This document shows positions 44,080 through 52,348 of a DNA stretch of 64,000 bases, piece after piece. Origin of the DNA: an uncultured Vibrio sp. (GTDB lineage: Bacteria; Pseudomonadota; Gammaproteobacteria; Enterobacterales; Vibrionaceae); assembly GCA_947504195.1 (NCBI GenBank), contig CANNGN010000015.1, positions 16,977 to 80,976 on the forward strand. Direction: 5' to 3'. The position numbers and the translations under genes were made by a program. Each line of letters starts with the position of its first letter. Position 1 is the stretch's first letter. A model generated the notes under the pieces. That model worked only from the letters and a program-made list of their open reading frames with translations. It did not search any database and was not told the origin of the DNA.

Positions 44080-45216
44080 GTGAGTTATCAAATAATTACC
44101 CACTACGAGGATCTAGTGAAAACCTGTCAGGCTGCCAGATTGGCAGACACTGTGATGCTTGATACCGAATTTGTTCGAATTAGAACTTACCATCCCCGCT
44201 TGGGATTGATTCAATTATTTGATGGAACGACAACATCATTGATCGACCCCGTTGCGATTTCAGACTTAACTCCGTTAGCAGAATTGCTGCAAGACACCTC
44301 AGTACTCAAAGTGCTGCATGCTTGTGGTGAAGACATTGAAGTGTTTCAACATGCGTTAGGTTGTGTGCCAACCCCAATGATTGATACCCAGATTCTTGCT
44401 GCGTTTCTAGGTTATGGCGTCTCTACTGGGTTTGCAGCATTAGTGAAAGAGTATGTGGGTGTTGAGTTGGATAAAAGCGAATCTCGAGCCGATTGGATTG
44501 CGCGCCCTTTAACGGTAAAACAGCTCGATTACGCTGCGGCAGACGTGATTTATTTGGCCCCGCTATACACTGCCTTATTGGAAAAAGTGCAAGAAAAAGG
44601 GTGGTGGGAGTCTGCACTGCAAGAGTCTCAGTTACAAATCGATAAACGCTTACAAACAACCCCAGACGAGTTAGCGTACGTTGATATCAAAGGGGCGTGG
44701 AGCCTGAAACCCAGAGCATTGGCAACCTTACAACTTCTTGCCAAGTGGCGTCTCCATGAAGCACAAAGGCGAGATCTTGCGCTCAACTTTGTTATCCGAG
44801 AAAACGATCTTCTGCAAATTGCTCGTTTGGAATTATCCAGTGAACAGAGTATGGCGCAAGAAGGTATCGATCAGATGGCGTTAAAGCGTCATGGTCGAAA
44901 ACTCATCCAGTTGGTTAAGCAAAGTGGTGATGTGGCCGAAGCAGACTATCCTGCTGCGATTGTTCCATTGAATGATTATCCCGGTTATAAACAGCTATTT
45001 AAGACCCTTAAAGACAAAGTGAAAAAAGCGTCGGAGCAAAGTGGATTATCGCCAGAATTTATTGCTTCTCGTAAGCAAATCAATCAGCTCATTAGCCATC
45101 AGTGGAAAGCCGAAGGCAAACGAAGTGAGCAACTACCCGATTTGATGAAAGGATGGCGTAAAGAGCTTGTGGGGCTAATGCTGCAAGAACTTATCCCAAC
45201 TGCACCCAAGATGTAA
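44080..45216 (+). CDS. rnd: Ribonuclease D
   Basis: 3'-5' exoribonuclease that trims tRNA precursors. 378 residues from a GTG. The DEDD exonuclease site includes D28 and E30 in MLDTEFVR, the second Asp in LHACGEDIEVF and the final DYAAADVIYLAPLY block (DEDDy type). A HRDC domain (about 210-290, LLAKWRLHEAQRRDLALNFV) follows. The order fadD-rnd-minE-minD-minC is as in E. coli. Confidence 0.95.
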   Translation: MSYQIITHYEDLVKTCQAARLADTVMLDTEFVRIRTYHPRLGLIQLFDGTTTSLIDPVAISDLTPLAELLQDTSVLKVLHACGEDIEVFQHALGCVPTPMIDTQILAAFLGYGVSTGFAALVKEYVGVELDKSESRADWIARPLTVKQLDYAAADVIYLAPLYTALLEKVQEKGWWESALQESQLQIDKRLQTTPDELAYVDIKGAWSLKPRALATLQLLAKWRLHEAQRRDLALNFVIRENDLLQIARLELSSEQSMAQEGIDQMALKRHGRKLIQLVKQSGDVAEADYPAAIVPLNDYPGYKQLFKTLKDKVKKASEQSGLSPEFIASRKQINQLISHQWKAEGKRSEQLPDLMKGWRKELVGLMLQELIPTAPKM

Positions 45217-45278
45217 ACGTTAACTGTGCATTTGATGATGTCGAAGAATTAACACAGGTAAAGATGCGAAAGTAATAA

Positions 45279-45310
45279 TAAAAAAGGGAATCGATTGATT
45301 CCCTTTTTTG
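45279..45310. terminator. Bidirectional terminator between rnd and minE
   Basis: AAAAAGGGAATC and GATTCCCTTTTT with a GATT loop, flanked by A and T runs. Confidence 0.85.
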
Positions 45311-45325
45311 GTTTTTGAACCTGAA

Positions 45326-45589
45326 CTACTTCACTTCATCTGGAAGCTTGACGTTGAGCTCAAGAACGGAAATATCGTCATCTTTTGAATCAAAAGAGAG
45401 ATCAACCATATTGGGATCAATGTCGACGTATTTTGCAATCACTTCAAGAATGTCTTTCTTCAACTGCGGAAGATAGCTTGGCGCTGGATCTTCCTGACTT
45501 CTGCGTTCTGCAACAATGATTTGCAAACGTTCTTTAGCAACATTCGCGGTGGCTTTTTGCTTAGGACGAAAAAACGAAAGTAATGACAT
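45326..45589 (-). CDS. minE: Cell division topological specificity factor MinE
   Basis: 87 residues. It stimulates MinD ATPase and drives pole-to-pole oscillation of MinCD. The N-terminal MSLLSFFRPKQKATANVAKERLQ contains the membrane helix and MinD-contact region (ERLQIIVAERR), followed by the beta-sheet dimer domain. Five bases separate it from minD. Confidence 0.96.
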   Translation of the reverse strand: MSLLSFFRPKQKATANVAKERLQIIVAERRSQEDPAPSYLPQLKKDILEVIAKYVDIDPNMVDLSFDSKDDDISVLELNVKLPDEVK

Positions 45590-45594
45590 ATCAC

Positions 45595-46407
45595 TTAACC
45601 TCCGAATAGTCGTTTGAAGATGCCTTTTTTCTGTTCAGTCAGAAAACGGAATTTCACTTCATTACCTAACAGGCGCTCAACCGCATCGCCATAGGCCTGG
45701 CCAGCACTAGACTCTTCGTCAAAGATGACAGGTACGCCACTGTTTGATGCATTCAGTACCGCTTGGCTTTCTGGAATAACACCTAGCAATGGAATGTGAA
45801 GAATTTCTTCCACATCTTCTACGCTTAACATTTCACCTGTCGTCACTCGAGCTGGGTTGTAGCGAGTAATCAATAAGTGTTGTTTAACAGGCTCTTCTGC
45901 TTGTTCAGCACGCATCGATTTTGAATCTAATATGCCAAGGATACGGTCTGAGTCACGAACAGAAGAGACTTCAGGGTTGGTGGTTATGATGGCTTCATCG
46001 GCGTAGTAAAGTGCCATCAATGCACCTTGTTCGATCCCTGCAGGTGAATCACAGATAACGAAATCAAAGTCCATTTCACTGAGTTCATTAAGAATGCGCT
46101 GAACGCCTTCTTTGTTAAGTGCGTCTTTATCACGTGTTTGTGATGCAGGAAGAATAAATAGGTTCTCTGAACGCTTATCTTTAATTAGAGCTTGATTAAG
46201 CGTTGCTTCACCGTTGATAACGTTAACGAAGTCATAGACGACGCGACGCTCACAACCCATGATCAAATCGAGGTTACGCAGACCGATATCGAAATCGATC
46301 ACAACCGTTTTTTTGTCTCGTAATGCCAGTCCAGCGGCAATCGCTGCACTTGACGTTGTTTTTCCTACACCACCTTTACCTGATGTAACAACAATAATGC
46401 GTGCCAT
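45595..46407 (-). CDS. minD: Septum site-determining ATPase MinD
   Basis: 270 residues. Deviant Walker A GKGGVGKTT (K11 and K16) at 10-18, switch I VIDFDIGLRNLDLIMG and switch II ICDSPAGIEQGA. The C-terminal amphipathic helix KGIFKRLFGG anchors ATP-bound MinD to the membrane. Middle gene of the minC-minD-minE operon. Confidence 0.98.
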   Translation of the reverse strand: MARIIVVTSGKGGVGKTTSSAAIAAGLALRDKKTVVIDFDIGLRNLDLIMGCERRVVYDFVNVINGEATLNQALIKDKRSENLFILPASQTRDKDALNKEGVQRILNELSEMDFDFVICDSPAGIEQGALMALYYADEAIITTNPEVSSVRDSDRILGILDSKSMRAEQAEEPVKQHLLITRYNPARVTTGEMLSVEDVEEILHIPLLGVIPESQAVLNASNSGVPVIFDEESSAGQAYGDAVERLLGNEVKFRFLTEQKKGIFKRLFGG

Positions 46408-46426
46408 TTGTTTTCCTTATTTATTC

Positions 46427-47155
46427 TTATACTGTGAGAAGATCGACATTTAAGGTATCGGTCGTTGTGGTAACGACGACATGCTTTTGCCAAAGTTCTT
46501 CACCAATTTGATCACTAACCCAGTAATTTCCAGCGATGGAAATCAGTTCTGCTTGCAGGTCGCTACAAATAATTGTGGCGTCTTTATGACCTTTTGCTCC
46601 GGCAATCGCGCGTCCACGCAATGTGCCATAGATATGGATAGAACCGTCCGCGATAACTTCTGCGCCTGCGCCTACGTTATTAAAAATCATTAAATCACAA
46701 TTCTTAGCGTAGATTTGCTGACCAGAACGTATTGGCGTGCGGATAATCTTCGTCGGAATCATTTCTGGTTCCGACGCTTGAACAGGTGCCGCCTCAACTT
46801 GAGCGCGAGGCACCGGTTTCTCGGCTGGTTCCTCAATCGCAACTTTTGGTGTTTTGCTTGCTTTTAATACGGCAAGGCCGGCATTTGTCGCTTCTTCTTG
46901 AATTCGTTTATCTTTGAATCCAGTGATGCCGACAGGGATTAACCCAGCTTGAGATATGCCATCTTTTAGCGCGTGATAATCGATGTCTTCTTCCACTTGA
47001 GAGATATCAATCACAATTGGAGCTGAAGAGAAAAAAGCAGGAGCTTGTGCTACTTTCTCCTTTAGGAAATCGACGACATTGGTAATTTCGTTATCTGCCA
47101 AGTGGAGTACTGACAACGTAAAACTACTGCCTTTTAGGTCAGGAGATGTAGACAT
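46427..47155 (-). CDS. minC: Septum formation inhibitor MinC
   Basis: FtsZ polymerisation inhibitor. 242 residues from the ATG at 47155 (MSTSPDLKGSSFTLSVLHL), with GAGG about 11 bases upstream. The frame extends to 47248 but the added residues lack family similarity. N-terminal FtsZ-binding domain to about residue 105, a proline/alanine/glutamate linker, then the right-handed beta-helix domain (GQQIYAKNCDLMIFNNVGAG, IYGTLRGRAIAGAKG). First gene of min operon, divergent from ycgL. Confidence 0.95.
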   Translation of the reverse strand: MSTSPDLKGSSFTLSVLHLADNEITNVVDFLKEKVAQAPAFFSSAPIVIDISQVEEDIDYHALKDGISQAGLIPVGITGFKDKRIQEEATNAGLAVLKASKTPKVAIEEPAEKPVPRAQVEAAPVQASEPEMIPTKIIRTPIRSGQQIYAKNCDLMIFNNVGAGAEVIADGSIHIYGTLRGRAIAGAKGHKDATIICSDLQAELISIAGNYWVSDQIGEELWQKHVVVTTTTDTLNVDLLTV

Positions 47156-47352
47156 TAAAAATATAGACCTCAACCAGTGAAACAATTCAGAAAGGAACTT
47201 GCCTGAAACTAGACTTGCCATGTTATATTCACTGTATGAATTCAGCAAGTTATCTGACTTTTAATTGACTCAAATTCACACAAAATAGCAAATGAATTCT
47301 ATTTTGCGACATCACTTCAAGTAAACTGATTAAAAACTAGGAAAGTTACGCC

Positions 47353-47634
47353 ATGCTCTGCACTATTTACAAAGGTTCCAAGAAGGAAGGTGCTTACCTT
47401 TATATTCTAAAGAAAGATGATTTCTCTGCTGTACCTGAGCCATTGATGACGATGTTCGGTAAACCGACACTCGTAATGACAATGCTTCTTGATGGGAAAA
47501 CACTTGCCCGTGTGGATGTGGATAAGGTGACCGAATCGCTCACCAATGACGGTTATTTTTTGCAAATGCCACCGCCACCAGAAAACCTTTTAGAAGAACA
47601 TAAATTACGCAAGAAAGAACAAAATAAAAGCTGA
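47353..47634 (+). CDS. YcgL domain-containing protein
   Basis: 93 residues of the YcgL family (UPF0745). MLCTIYKGSKKEGAYLYILK, PEPLMTMFGKPTLVMTMLL and the C-terminal GYFLQMPPPPENLLEEHK are characteristic. Cytoplasmic, unknown role. The same neighbour order min genes//ycgL is seen in E. coli. The lytic transglycosylase gene follows by 19 bases and may be co-transcribed. Confidence 0.93.
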   Translation: MLCTIYKGSKKEGAYLYILKKDDFSAVPEPLMTMFGKPTLVMTMLLDGKTLARVDVDKVTESLTNDGYFLQMPPPPENLLEEHKLRKKEQNKS

Positions 47635-47653
47635 CAGATAACAAGGAGAAATA

Positions 47654-48628
47654 ATGAGATTGAGTTGGTCAGTTGGATTAGGCATGTTGCTCAGCCTACC
47701 ATTAAGCGCAAATGAAGTTCCGTTCGATACCTACATTGAAGGGCTAAAACAACAAGCGCAACAGGAAGGGATCAGTCAAAATATCATCGATCAGGCATTT
47801 GAAGGCGTAACCCATCGACCTAGAGCGGTTAAGGCAGACAAAAGCCAGCCTGAGAAAAAACTGACATTGGATCAATATATCCCACGTGCGGTACCGCAAT
47901 GGAAAGTGGACCAAGCTCGCGAACTCTATGACAAGCATTATAAAGATTTGCAGCGCATTGGTGATGAATATGGCGTTCAACCGCGTTTCATTGTTGCCTT
48001 GTGGGGGGTGGAAAGTAATTTTGGTCGCTTCACCGGCGGGTACAAAGTTATCGATGCGTTGGCAACGATGTCGTACGACGGTCGCCGAGAAGAATTCTTC
48101 CGCAAAGAAACCATGGCTGCACTGAAGATCCTTGAGGAAGGGCACATTTCTATCGCAAACATGAAAGGCTCATGGGCCGGTGCGATGGGACAATGTCAAT
48201 TTATGCCAAGCTCATTTTTGAACTTTGCAGCCGATGGTAATGGCGATGGTAAGAAAGATATCTGGACCACTGAATTGGATGTCTTCGCGTCTGCCGCAAA
48301 TTATCTAAAACAATCAGGTTGGGATGATGATTATACTTGGGGTCGTGAGGTAAAAGTACCAAAAGGAGTGAGCCGCGATGTAGAAGGTCGTACCAAAGAC
48401 AAAGCTAAATACCTCCAGCAATGGGGTGAATTAGGCGTTACTCGTCTCAATGGCAATCCACTGCCCAAGTTAGATGAAGATATTCATGCGTGGTTAATTC
48501 GTCCTGATGATGAAAATGGACGTTCGTATCTCATCTACAACAACTACAATGTGTTAATGAAATGGAATCGATCGTATTACTTTGGTGTTGCTGTGAGTAC
48601 GTTGGCGGATCGAATCGTTCGTCGCTAA
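47654..48628 (+). CDS. MltB-family lytic murein transglycosylase
   Basis: Periplasmic peptidoglycan enzyme of 324 residues. A signal peptide covers about residues 1-19 (LLSLPLSA). The catalytic glutamate is E120 in LWGVESNFGRFTGGY, followed by GAMGQCQFMPSSFL and the ADGNGDGKKDIW calcium-binding-like loop, all typical of family 3 transglycosylases. There is no lipobox cysteine, so it is soluble. Complete. Confidence 0.93.
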   Translation: MRLSWSVGLGMLLSLPLSANEVPFDTYIEGLKQQAQQEGISQNIIDQAFEGVTHRPRAVKADKSQPEKKLTLDQYIPRAVPQWKVDQARELYDKHYKDLQRIGDEYGVQPRFIVALWGVESNFGRFTGGYKVIDALATMSYDGRREEFFRKETMAALKILEEGHISIANMKGSWAGAMGQCQFMPSSFLNFAADGNGDGKKDIWTTELDVFASAANYLKQSGWDDDYTWGREVKVPKGVSRDVEGRTKDKAKYLQQWGELGVTRLNGNPLPKLDEDIHAWLIRPDDENGRSYLIYNNYNVLMKWNRSYYFGVAVSTLADRIVRR

Positions 48629-48667
48629 ATTAGTGTTTTACTCTGTTCTAATATTCTCTAGAGATCA

Positions 48668-48703
48668 AATAGCCCCAATCGTTGTGAAACGGTTGGGGCT
48701 ATG
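48668..48703. terminator. Bidirectional hairpin terminator between mltB-like gene and folD
   Basis: ATAGCCCCAATCGTT and AACGGTTGGGGCTAT pair over 15 bases (one mismatch) around GTGA. Confidence 0.75.
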
Positions 48704-48743
48704 TGTATTTTAAGGCGTTCTTGGATGCTTTAGTTACAGCACT

Positions 48744-49601
48744 TTATTTGGTGTGGAACTGCTCACAGGCCAATAAGGTATTTTCAATCAAACTTGCCAC
48801 TGTCATTGGGCCAACACCGCCAGGAACGGGGGTAATAAAACTGGCTTTGGTTTTTGCAACGTCGTACTCAACATCGCCCGCTAATTTTCCAGATTCGAGT
48901 CGGTTAATGCCGACATCGACCACAACGGCGCCTTCCTTCACCCAATCACCGGGAATGAAATTCGGTTTTCCGACGGCAACAACAAGTAGGTCGGCCTGTC
49001 TAACGTGACCTTCAAGATCTTTGGTAAAACGATGGCAAGTTGTTGTGGTACAACCCGATAACAGAAGTTCCAGTGTCATTGGGCGACCAACGATATTTGA
49101 TGCACCAACGATCACGGCATGTTTACCACGAAGCTCAATGTTGTAGCGCTCTAAAAGGGTGACGATACCTTTAGGCGTACAAGAGCGAAGCTTTGGCATA
49201 CGTTGTGCGAGTCGGCCAACGTTATAAGGGTGAAAACCATCGACATCTTTTTCGGGAATAATACGCTCAAGAACTTGAGTGGACTCTAAGCCAGCAGGAA
49301 GAGGGAGTTGAACCAAAATACCATCAATCTCAGGGTCGTCATTCAGTTGATCAACAACTGCAAGCAACTCTTCTTGCGTGGTTGTCACCGGTAAATCATA
49401 CGATTTTGAAACAAACCCAACTTCTTCACAGGCACGACGTTTGCTGCCTACGTAAACCTGAGAAGCCGCATCTTCTCCGACTAATACCACCGCGAGGCCA
49501 GGAGCTCGTAGTCCTGCTTCAACACGCGCTTTAACGCGAGCCGCCACTTCCGAGCGTACCGTTTTAGATATTAGTGTTCCATCGATGTTTTGAGCTGTCA
49601 T
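48744..49601 (-). CDS. folD: Bifunctional methylenetetrahydrofolate dehydrogenase/cyclohydrolase
   Basis: Interconverts 5,10-methylene-, methenyl- and 10-formyl-THF. 285 residues from the ATG at 49601 (MTAQNIDGTLISKTV), where AAAGGA lies 6 bases upstream; the frame runs on to 49643. The active-site lysine lies in YVGSKRRACEEVGF, with DGILVQLPLPAG and PCTPKG-type SCTPKGIVTLL following. NADP site GASNIVGRPM. Together with purU it handles one-carbon units. Confidence 0.97.
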   Translation of the reverse strand: MTAQNIDGTLISKTVRSEVAARVKARVEAGLRAPGLAVVLVGEDAASQVYVGSKRRACEEVGFVSKSYDLPVTTTQEELLAVVDQLNDDPEIDGILVQLPLPAGLESTQVLERIIPEKDVDGFHPYNVGRLAQRMPKLRSCTPKGIVTLLERYNIELRGKHAVIVGASNIVGRPMTLELLLSGCTTTTCHRFTKDLEGHVRQADLLVVAVGKPNFIPGDWVKEGAVVVDVGINRLESGKLAGDVEYDVAKTKASFITPVPGGVGPMTVASLIENTLLACEQFHTK

Positions 49602-49804
49602 GGTTTTCCTTTCACATTTTTTCGCAAAAAAATTTGAGCGCATTGTCGCAGATTATAGCGTGATATTCCACAGGCAAACGTTTGCTAATGGTGCGTATTT
49701 CGCGTTAAATTTTTGGATGTGCTAACTTTTTAGGCACTTAGGTGAGAATATCTGATAAAGCGATTGATTTACGCTTCGTTACTCGTATAATTCCCTCCAT
49801 CAGC

Positions 49805-49881
<77 letters not shown>

Positions 49882-49891
49882 TTTATTCCAT

Positions 49892-49926
49892 AAAACCCCG
49901 ATAGCTCAATGAGTTATCGGGGTTTT
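49892..49926 (+). terminator. Intrinsic terminator after tRNA-Arg
   Basis: AAAACCCCGATA and TATCGGGGTTTT with an 11-base loop, starting 10 bases past the tRNA. Confidence 0.85.
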
Positions 49927-50061
49927 GTCATTCTTGCACCGCCTCGGTGACGCCTGCGCTCAATAAAGACGCTTTTCCTTTCAGTATTTCCGCTTAATTA
50001 TTGTCGTATTTTTGTTTTTTATACTGCTTCTTTGTCATTGATGCAAAGAAGGAAGTTCTAT

Positions 50062-50190
50062 CTAAAAATCCGTTGTCGTTTTGTTGTTCGAGAGCATTAA
50101 GTCTAACGGGCTGTGTGTTCCAGCGAAGTGCTGCCCTAAAACATGGGTATAGATTTGCGTTGTAGAAACATCGCTACGGCCTAATAGCTT
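50062..50190 (-). pseudogene. intI: Integron integrase fragment, last 42 codons (duplicate of intI 3' end)
   Basis: On the minus strand the frame reads LLGRSDVSTTQIYTHVLGQH and continues to the end SNNKTTTDF, stop. It matches the C-terminus of the integron integrase at 60902 with only about ten base differences by eye over 125 bases. Homology stops sharply at 50190. The fragment keeps IYTHVLG, where the longer copy has IYPHVLG, so it may be closer to the ancestral sequence. Apart from it and the palindrome at 50257, the 49927-50400 gap shows nothing else. Confidence 0.85.
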
Positions 50191-50256
50191 GGATATATGG
50201 TTACGTTTTGTAGGGTTGTATTTGGTGTTTGTAGGGGTGAAGTTGTTAGCTTGATT

Positions 50257-50272
50257 CTACCTATATAGGTAG
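50257..50272. promoter_or_regulatory. 16-bp perfect palindrome, possible operator
   Basis: CTACCTATATAGGTAG reads identically on both strands and lies 129 bases upstream of the first permease start. It is followed by TTTTT. It could bind the dimeric regulator of the operon or, less likely, act as a terminator, since there is no loop. Confidence 0.4.
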
Positions 50273-50400
50273 TTTTTCGGTCTATATATTAAACATAGTA
50301 AGGCATCAAATACCTCAATAAGTGAATAAACTACCCATCTGAGTTGTTGCCTACTTTGACGCTGTCTGTAGATTGAATAGTAAAGGAAATCCACACAAGG

Positions 50401-51426
50401 ATGATTATGGATACGCTTTATTATTTAGCGATTCGAGCTAGCAGACTACTACTGGTATTTGTTGGTCTGTCGATTATTATTTTTTCTATCGCTCGACTCG
50501 TACCCGGTGATCCAGCGCGGATTACACTCGGTCCAATGGCAACACAGGAACAAGTGGCAGAGCTTCGGGAAAAAATGGGTCTAAATGACCCGCTGGTTAG
50601 CCAGTATGGGCAGTATATTAACCATATCTTCCATGGTGATATGGGAGAGTCAACGATGACAAGTCGTCCAGTTCTCACCGATATTCAGCAAGCTTTGCCT
50701 GCAACTCTCGAGTTAGTCATCGTTGCTGTATTGTTTACCGCTTGCCTCGGTATTCCATTGGGCTTATTTGCCGCTTATCGACCGAATGGTTGGTTCGATC
50801 AATTCTCTAGGATCGCTTCACTCATTGGAGTGGTTACTCCATCTTTTCTGTTAGCGATTATTTTACAGTTAATGGCCAGTGTTGGTTGGTTCAACCTTCC
50901 CGTAACAGAACGCATCTCCAGCGGTATTGACTTTACCGCTTCACATACCGGATTACTCCTAGTGGACTCGCTGATTAGTGGTCGTATTGATGCCTTTATC
51001 GACGCCTTATTACATATATTACTCCCGGCGATTGCTCTTTCGGCGGCTGGTATTGCCCAGGTTATGCGTATTACTCGCTCTTCGATGATCGAATTCAGTC
51101 ATCGAGATCACGTAGAAACACTTCGAGCCTGTGGTGTGTCACGGCCTTTAGTAAATTTTAAATACTTGTTGCGCCTAAGTGCTTCAGCACCGTTAACAAT
51201 CTTAGGTCTTGAGTTTGCTTCACTAATTGGGAACGCTTTTGTGGTGGAAATGGTGTTTTCTTGGCCTGGAGTTGCAAGTTATGGAGTGCGCTCAATTTTG
51301 CACAAAGACTTTAATGCGGTGGTCGGCGTTGTGCTTGTCTCAGGTATCTTCTTCATTATCGCTAATTTAGTTATCGACTTTATCATCGGCCTTGTCGATC
51401 CACGCGTAACGCAAAAAGGGAGGTAA
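50401..51426 (+). CDS. ABC transporter permease, DppB/OppB type
   Basis: 341 residues with about six membrane segments. The N-terminal LLLVFVGLSIIIFSIARLVPGDPA is the DppB/OppB/GsiC opening, and the EAA loop region HVETLRACGVSRPLV contacts the ATPase. Start may be this ATG or the ATG two codons on, which is better spaced from AAGG. First gene of an operon for import of peptide-like or hydantoin-like solutes; the second permease starts 6 bases after its stop. Confidence 0.9.
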   Translation: MIMDTLYYLAIRASRLLLVFVGLSIIIFSIARLVPGDPARITLGPMATQEQVAELREKMGLNDPLVSQYGQYINHIFHGDMGESTMTSRPVLTDIQQALPATLELVIVAVLFTACLGIPLGLFAAYRPNGWFDQFSRIASLIGVVTPSFLLAIILQLMASVGWFNLPVTERISSGIDFTASHTGLLLVDSLISGRIDAFIDALLHILLPAIALSAAGIAQVMRITRSSMIEFSHRDHVETLRACGVSRPLVNFKYLLRLSASAPLTILGLEFASLIGNAFVVEMVFSWPGVASYGVRSILHKDFNAVVGVVLVSGIFFIIANLVIDFIIGLVDPRVTQKGR

Positions 51427-51432
51427 CAATTT

Positions 51433-52344
51433 ATGCCAAATGTGGATTCTCGACTGCCTAACGGACTCAATGAATATTCTATGGAGTCTGCTACGAAACA
51501 ATACTCAAATTTTGGACGTGCATGGTACCGTTTCTCTCGAAATTATACCGCCGTTATCGGTTTAATTATTGTTCTTAGCGTTGTGCTTTTGGCGATATTT
51601 GCTCCAATGTTTTCTCCTTATCCAGAGCATGCGGGGAGCTTTGTTAACTTCAGAGCCAGACATCTTGCACCGAGTATGGAATATTGGATGGGCACCGATA
51701 ATGTTGGAAGAGATATTCTTAGCCGAGTGATCTTTGGTTACCGTATCTCGCTTACCTTGGTTGTTGGTGTTCTTGCTATTTCCGTACCTGTTGGCGTACT
51801 TCTAGGGATTATTGCAGCGTATGCTGGTGGTTGGCTAGAGCAAGTGATCATGCGCTTTAATGATATGTTGCTGGCAGTACCACCGCTTGCGCTAGCTCTG
51901 GCGATTACCTCTATTCTCGAACCCAGTTTAATCAATGCAATGATTGCGATCTCTTTCCTTTGGTGGAATTGGCATTGTCGCCTTATTTACCGACTTGCCA
52001 AAAGCATTGTTACTGAAGACTTTATCGAAGCCGCTCGTCTGTCGGGAGCCTCTCACTGGCATATTATTACTAAGGAAATCCTACCAAACTGCATTGCTGC
52101 TATCAGCGTTAAAACAACTTTGGATGCTGGATTTGTCATCTTATTTGGCGCAACTCTTAGCTTTCTTGGTCTTGGTGTTCAGCCTCCGACTCCGGATCTT
52201 GGAACCATGGTGTCAACTGGATCAAGTTATCTACCAGAATACTGGTGGGAAGCCATTATGCCTGGCCTAGCAATACTCTATGCCATCATCGGTTTTAACC
52301 TGCTTGGTGACGGTTTGCGTGATTTCTTCGATGTCGAGGTGTAA
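51433..52344 (+). CDS. ABC transporter permease, DppC/OppC type
   Basis: 303 residues with about six membrane segments. N-terminal RFSRNYTAVIGLIIVLSVVLL anchor, then LAPSMEYWMGTDNVGRDILSR, the DppC signature, and the EAA loop DFIEAARLSGASHWHIITKEI. It forms a heterodimeric channel with the preceding permease. The ATPase gene starts 4 bases after its stop. Confidence 0.92.
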   Translation: MPNVDSRLPNGLNEYSMESATKQYSNFGRAWYRFSRNYTAVIGLIIVLSVVLLAIFAPMFSPYPEHAGSFVNFRARHLAPSMEYWMGTDNVGRDILSRVIFGYRISLTLVVGVLAISVPVGVLLGIIAAYAGGWLEQVIMRFNDMLLAVPPLALALAITSILEPSLINAMIAISFLWWNWHCRLIYRLAKSIVTEDFIEAARLSGASHWHIITKEILPNCIAAISVKTTLDAGFVILFGATLSFLGLGVQPPTPDLGTMVSTGSSYLPEYWWEAIMPGLAILYAIIGFNLLGDGLRDFFDVEV

Positions 52345-52348
52345 TGGG

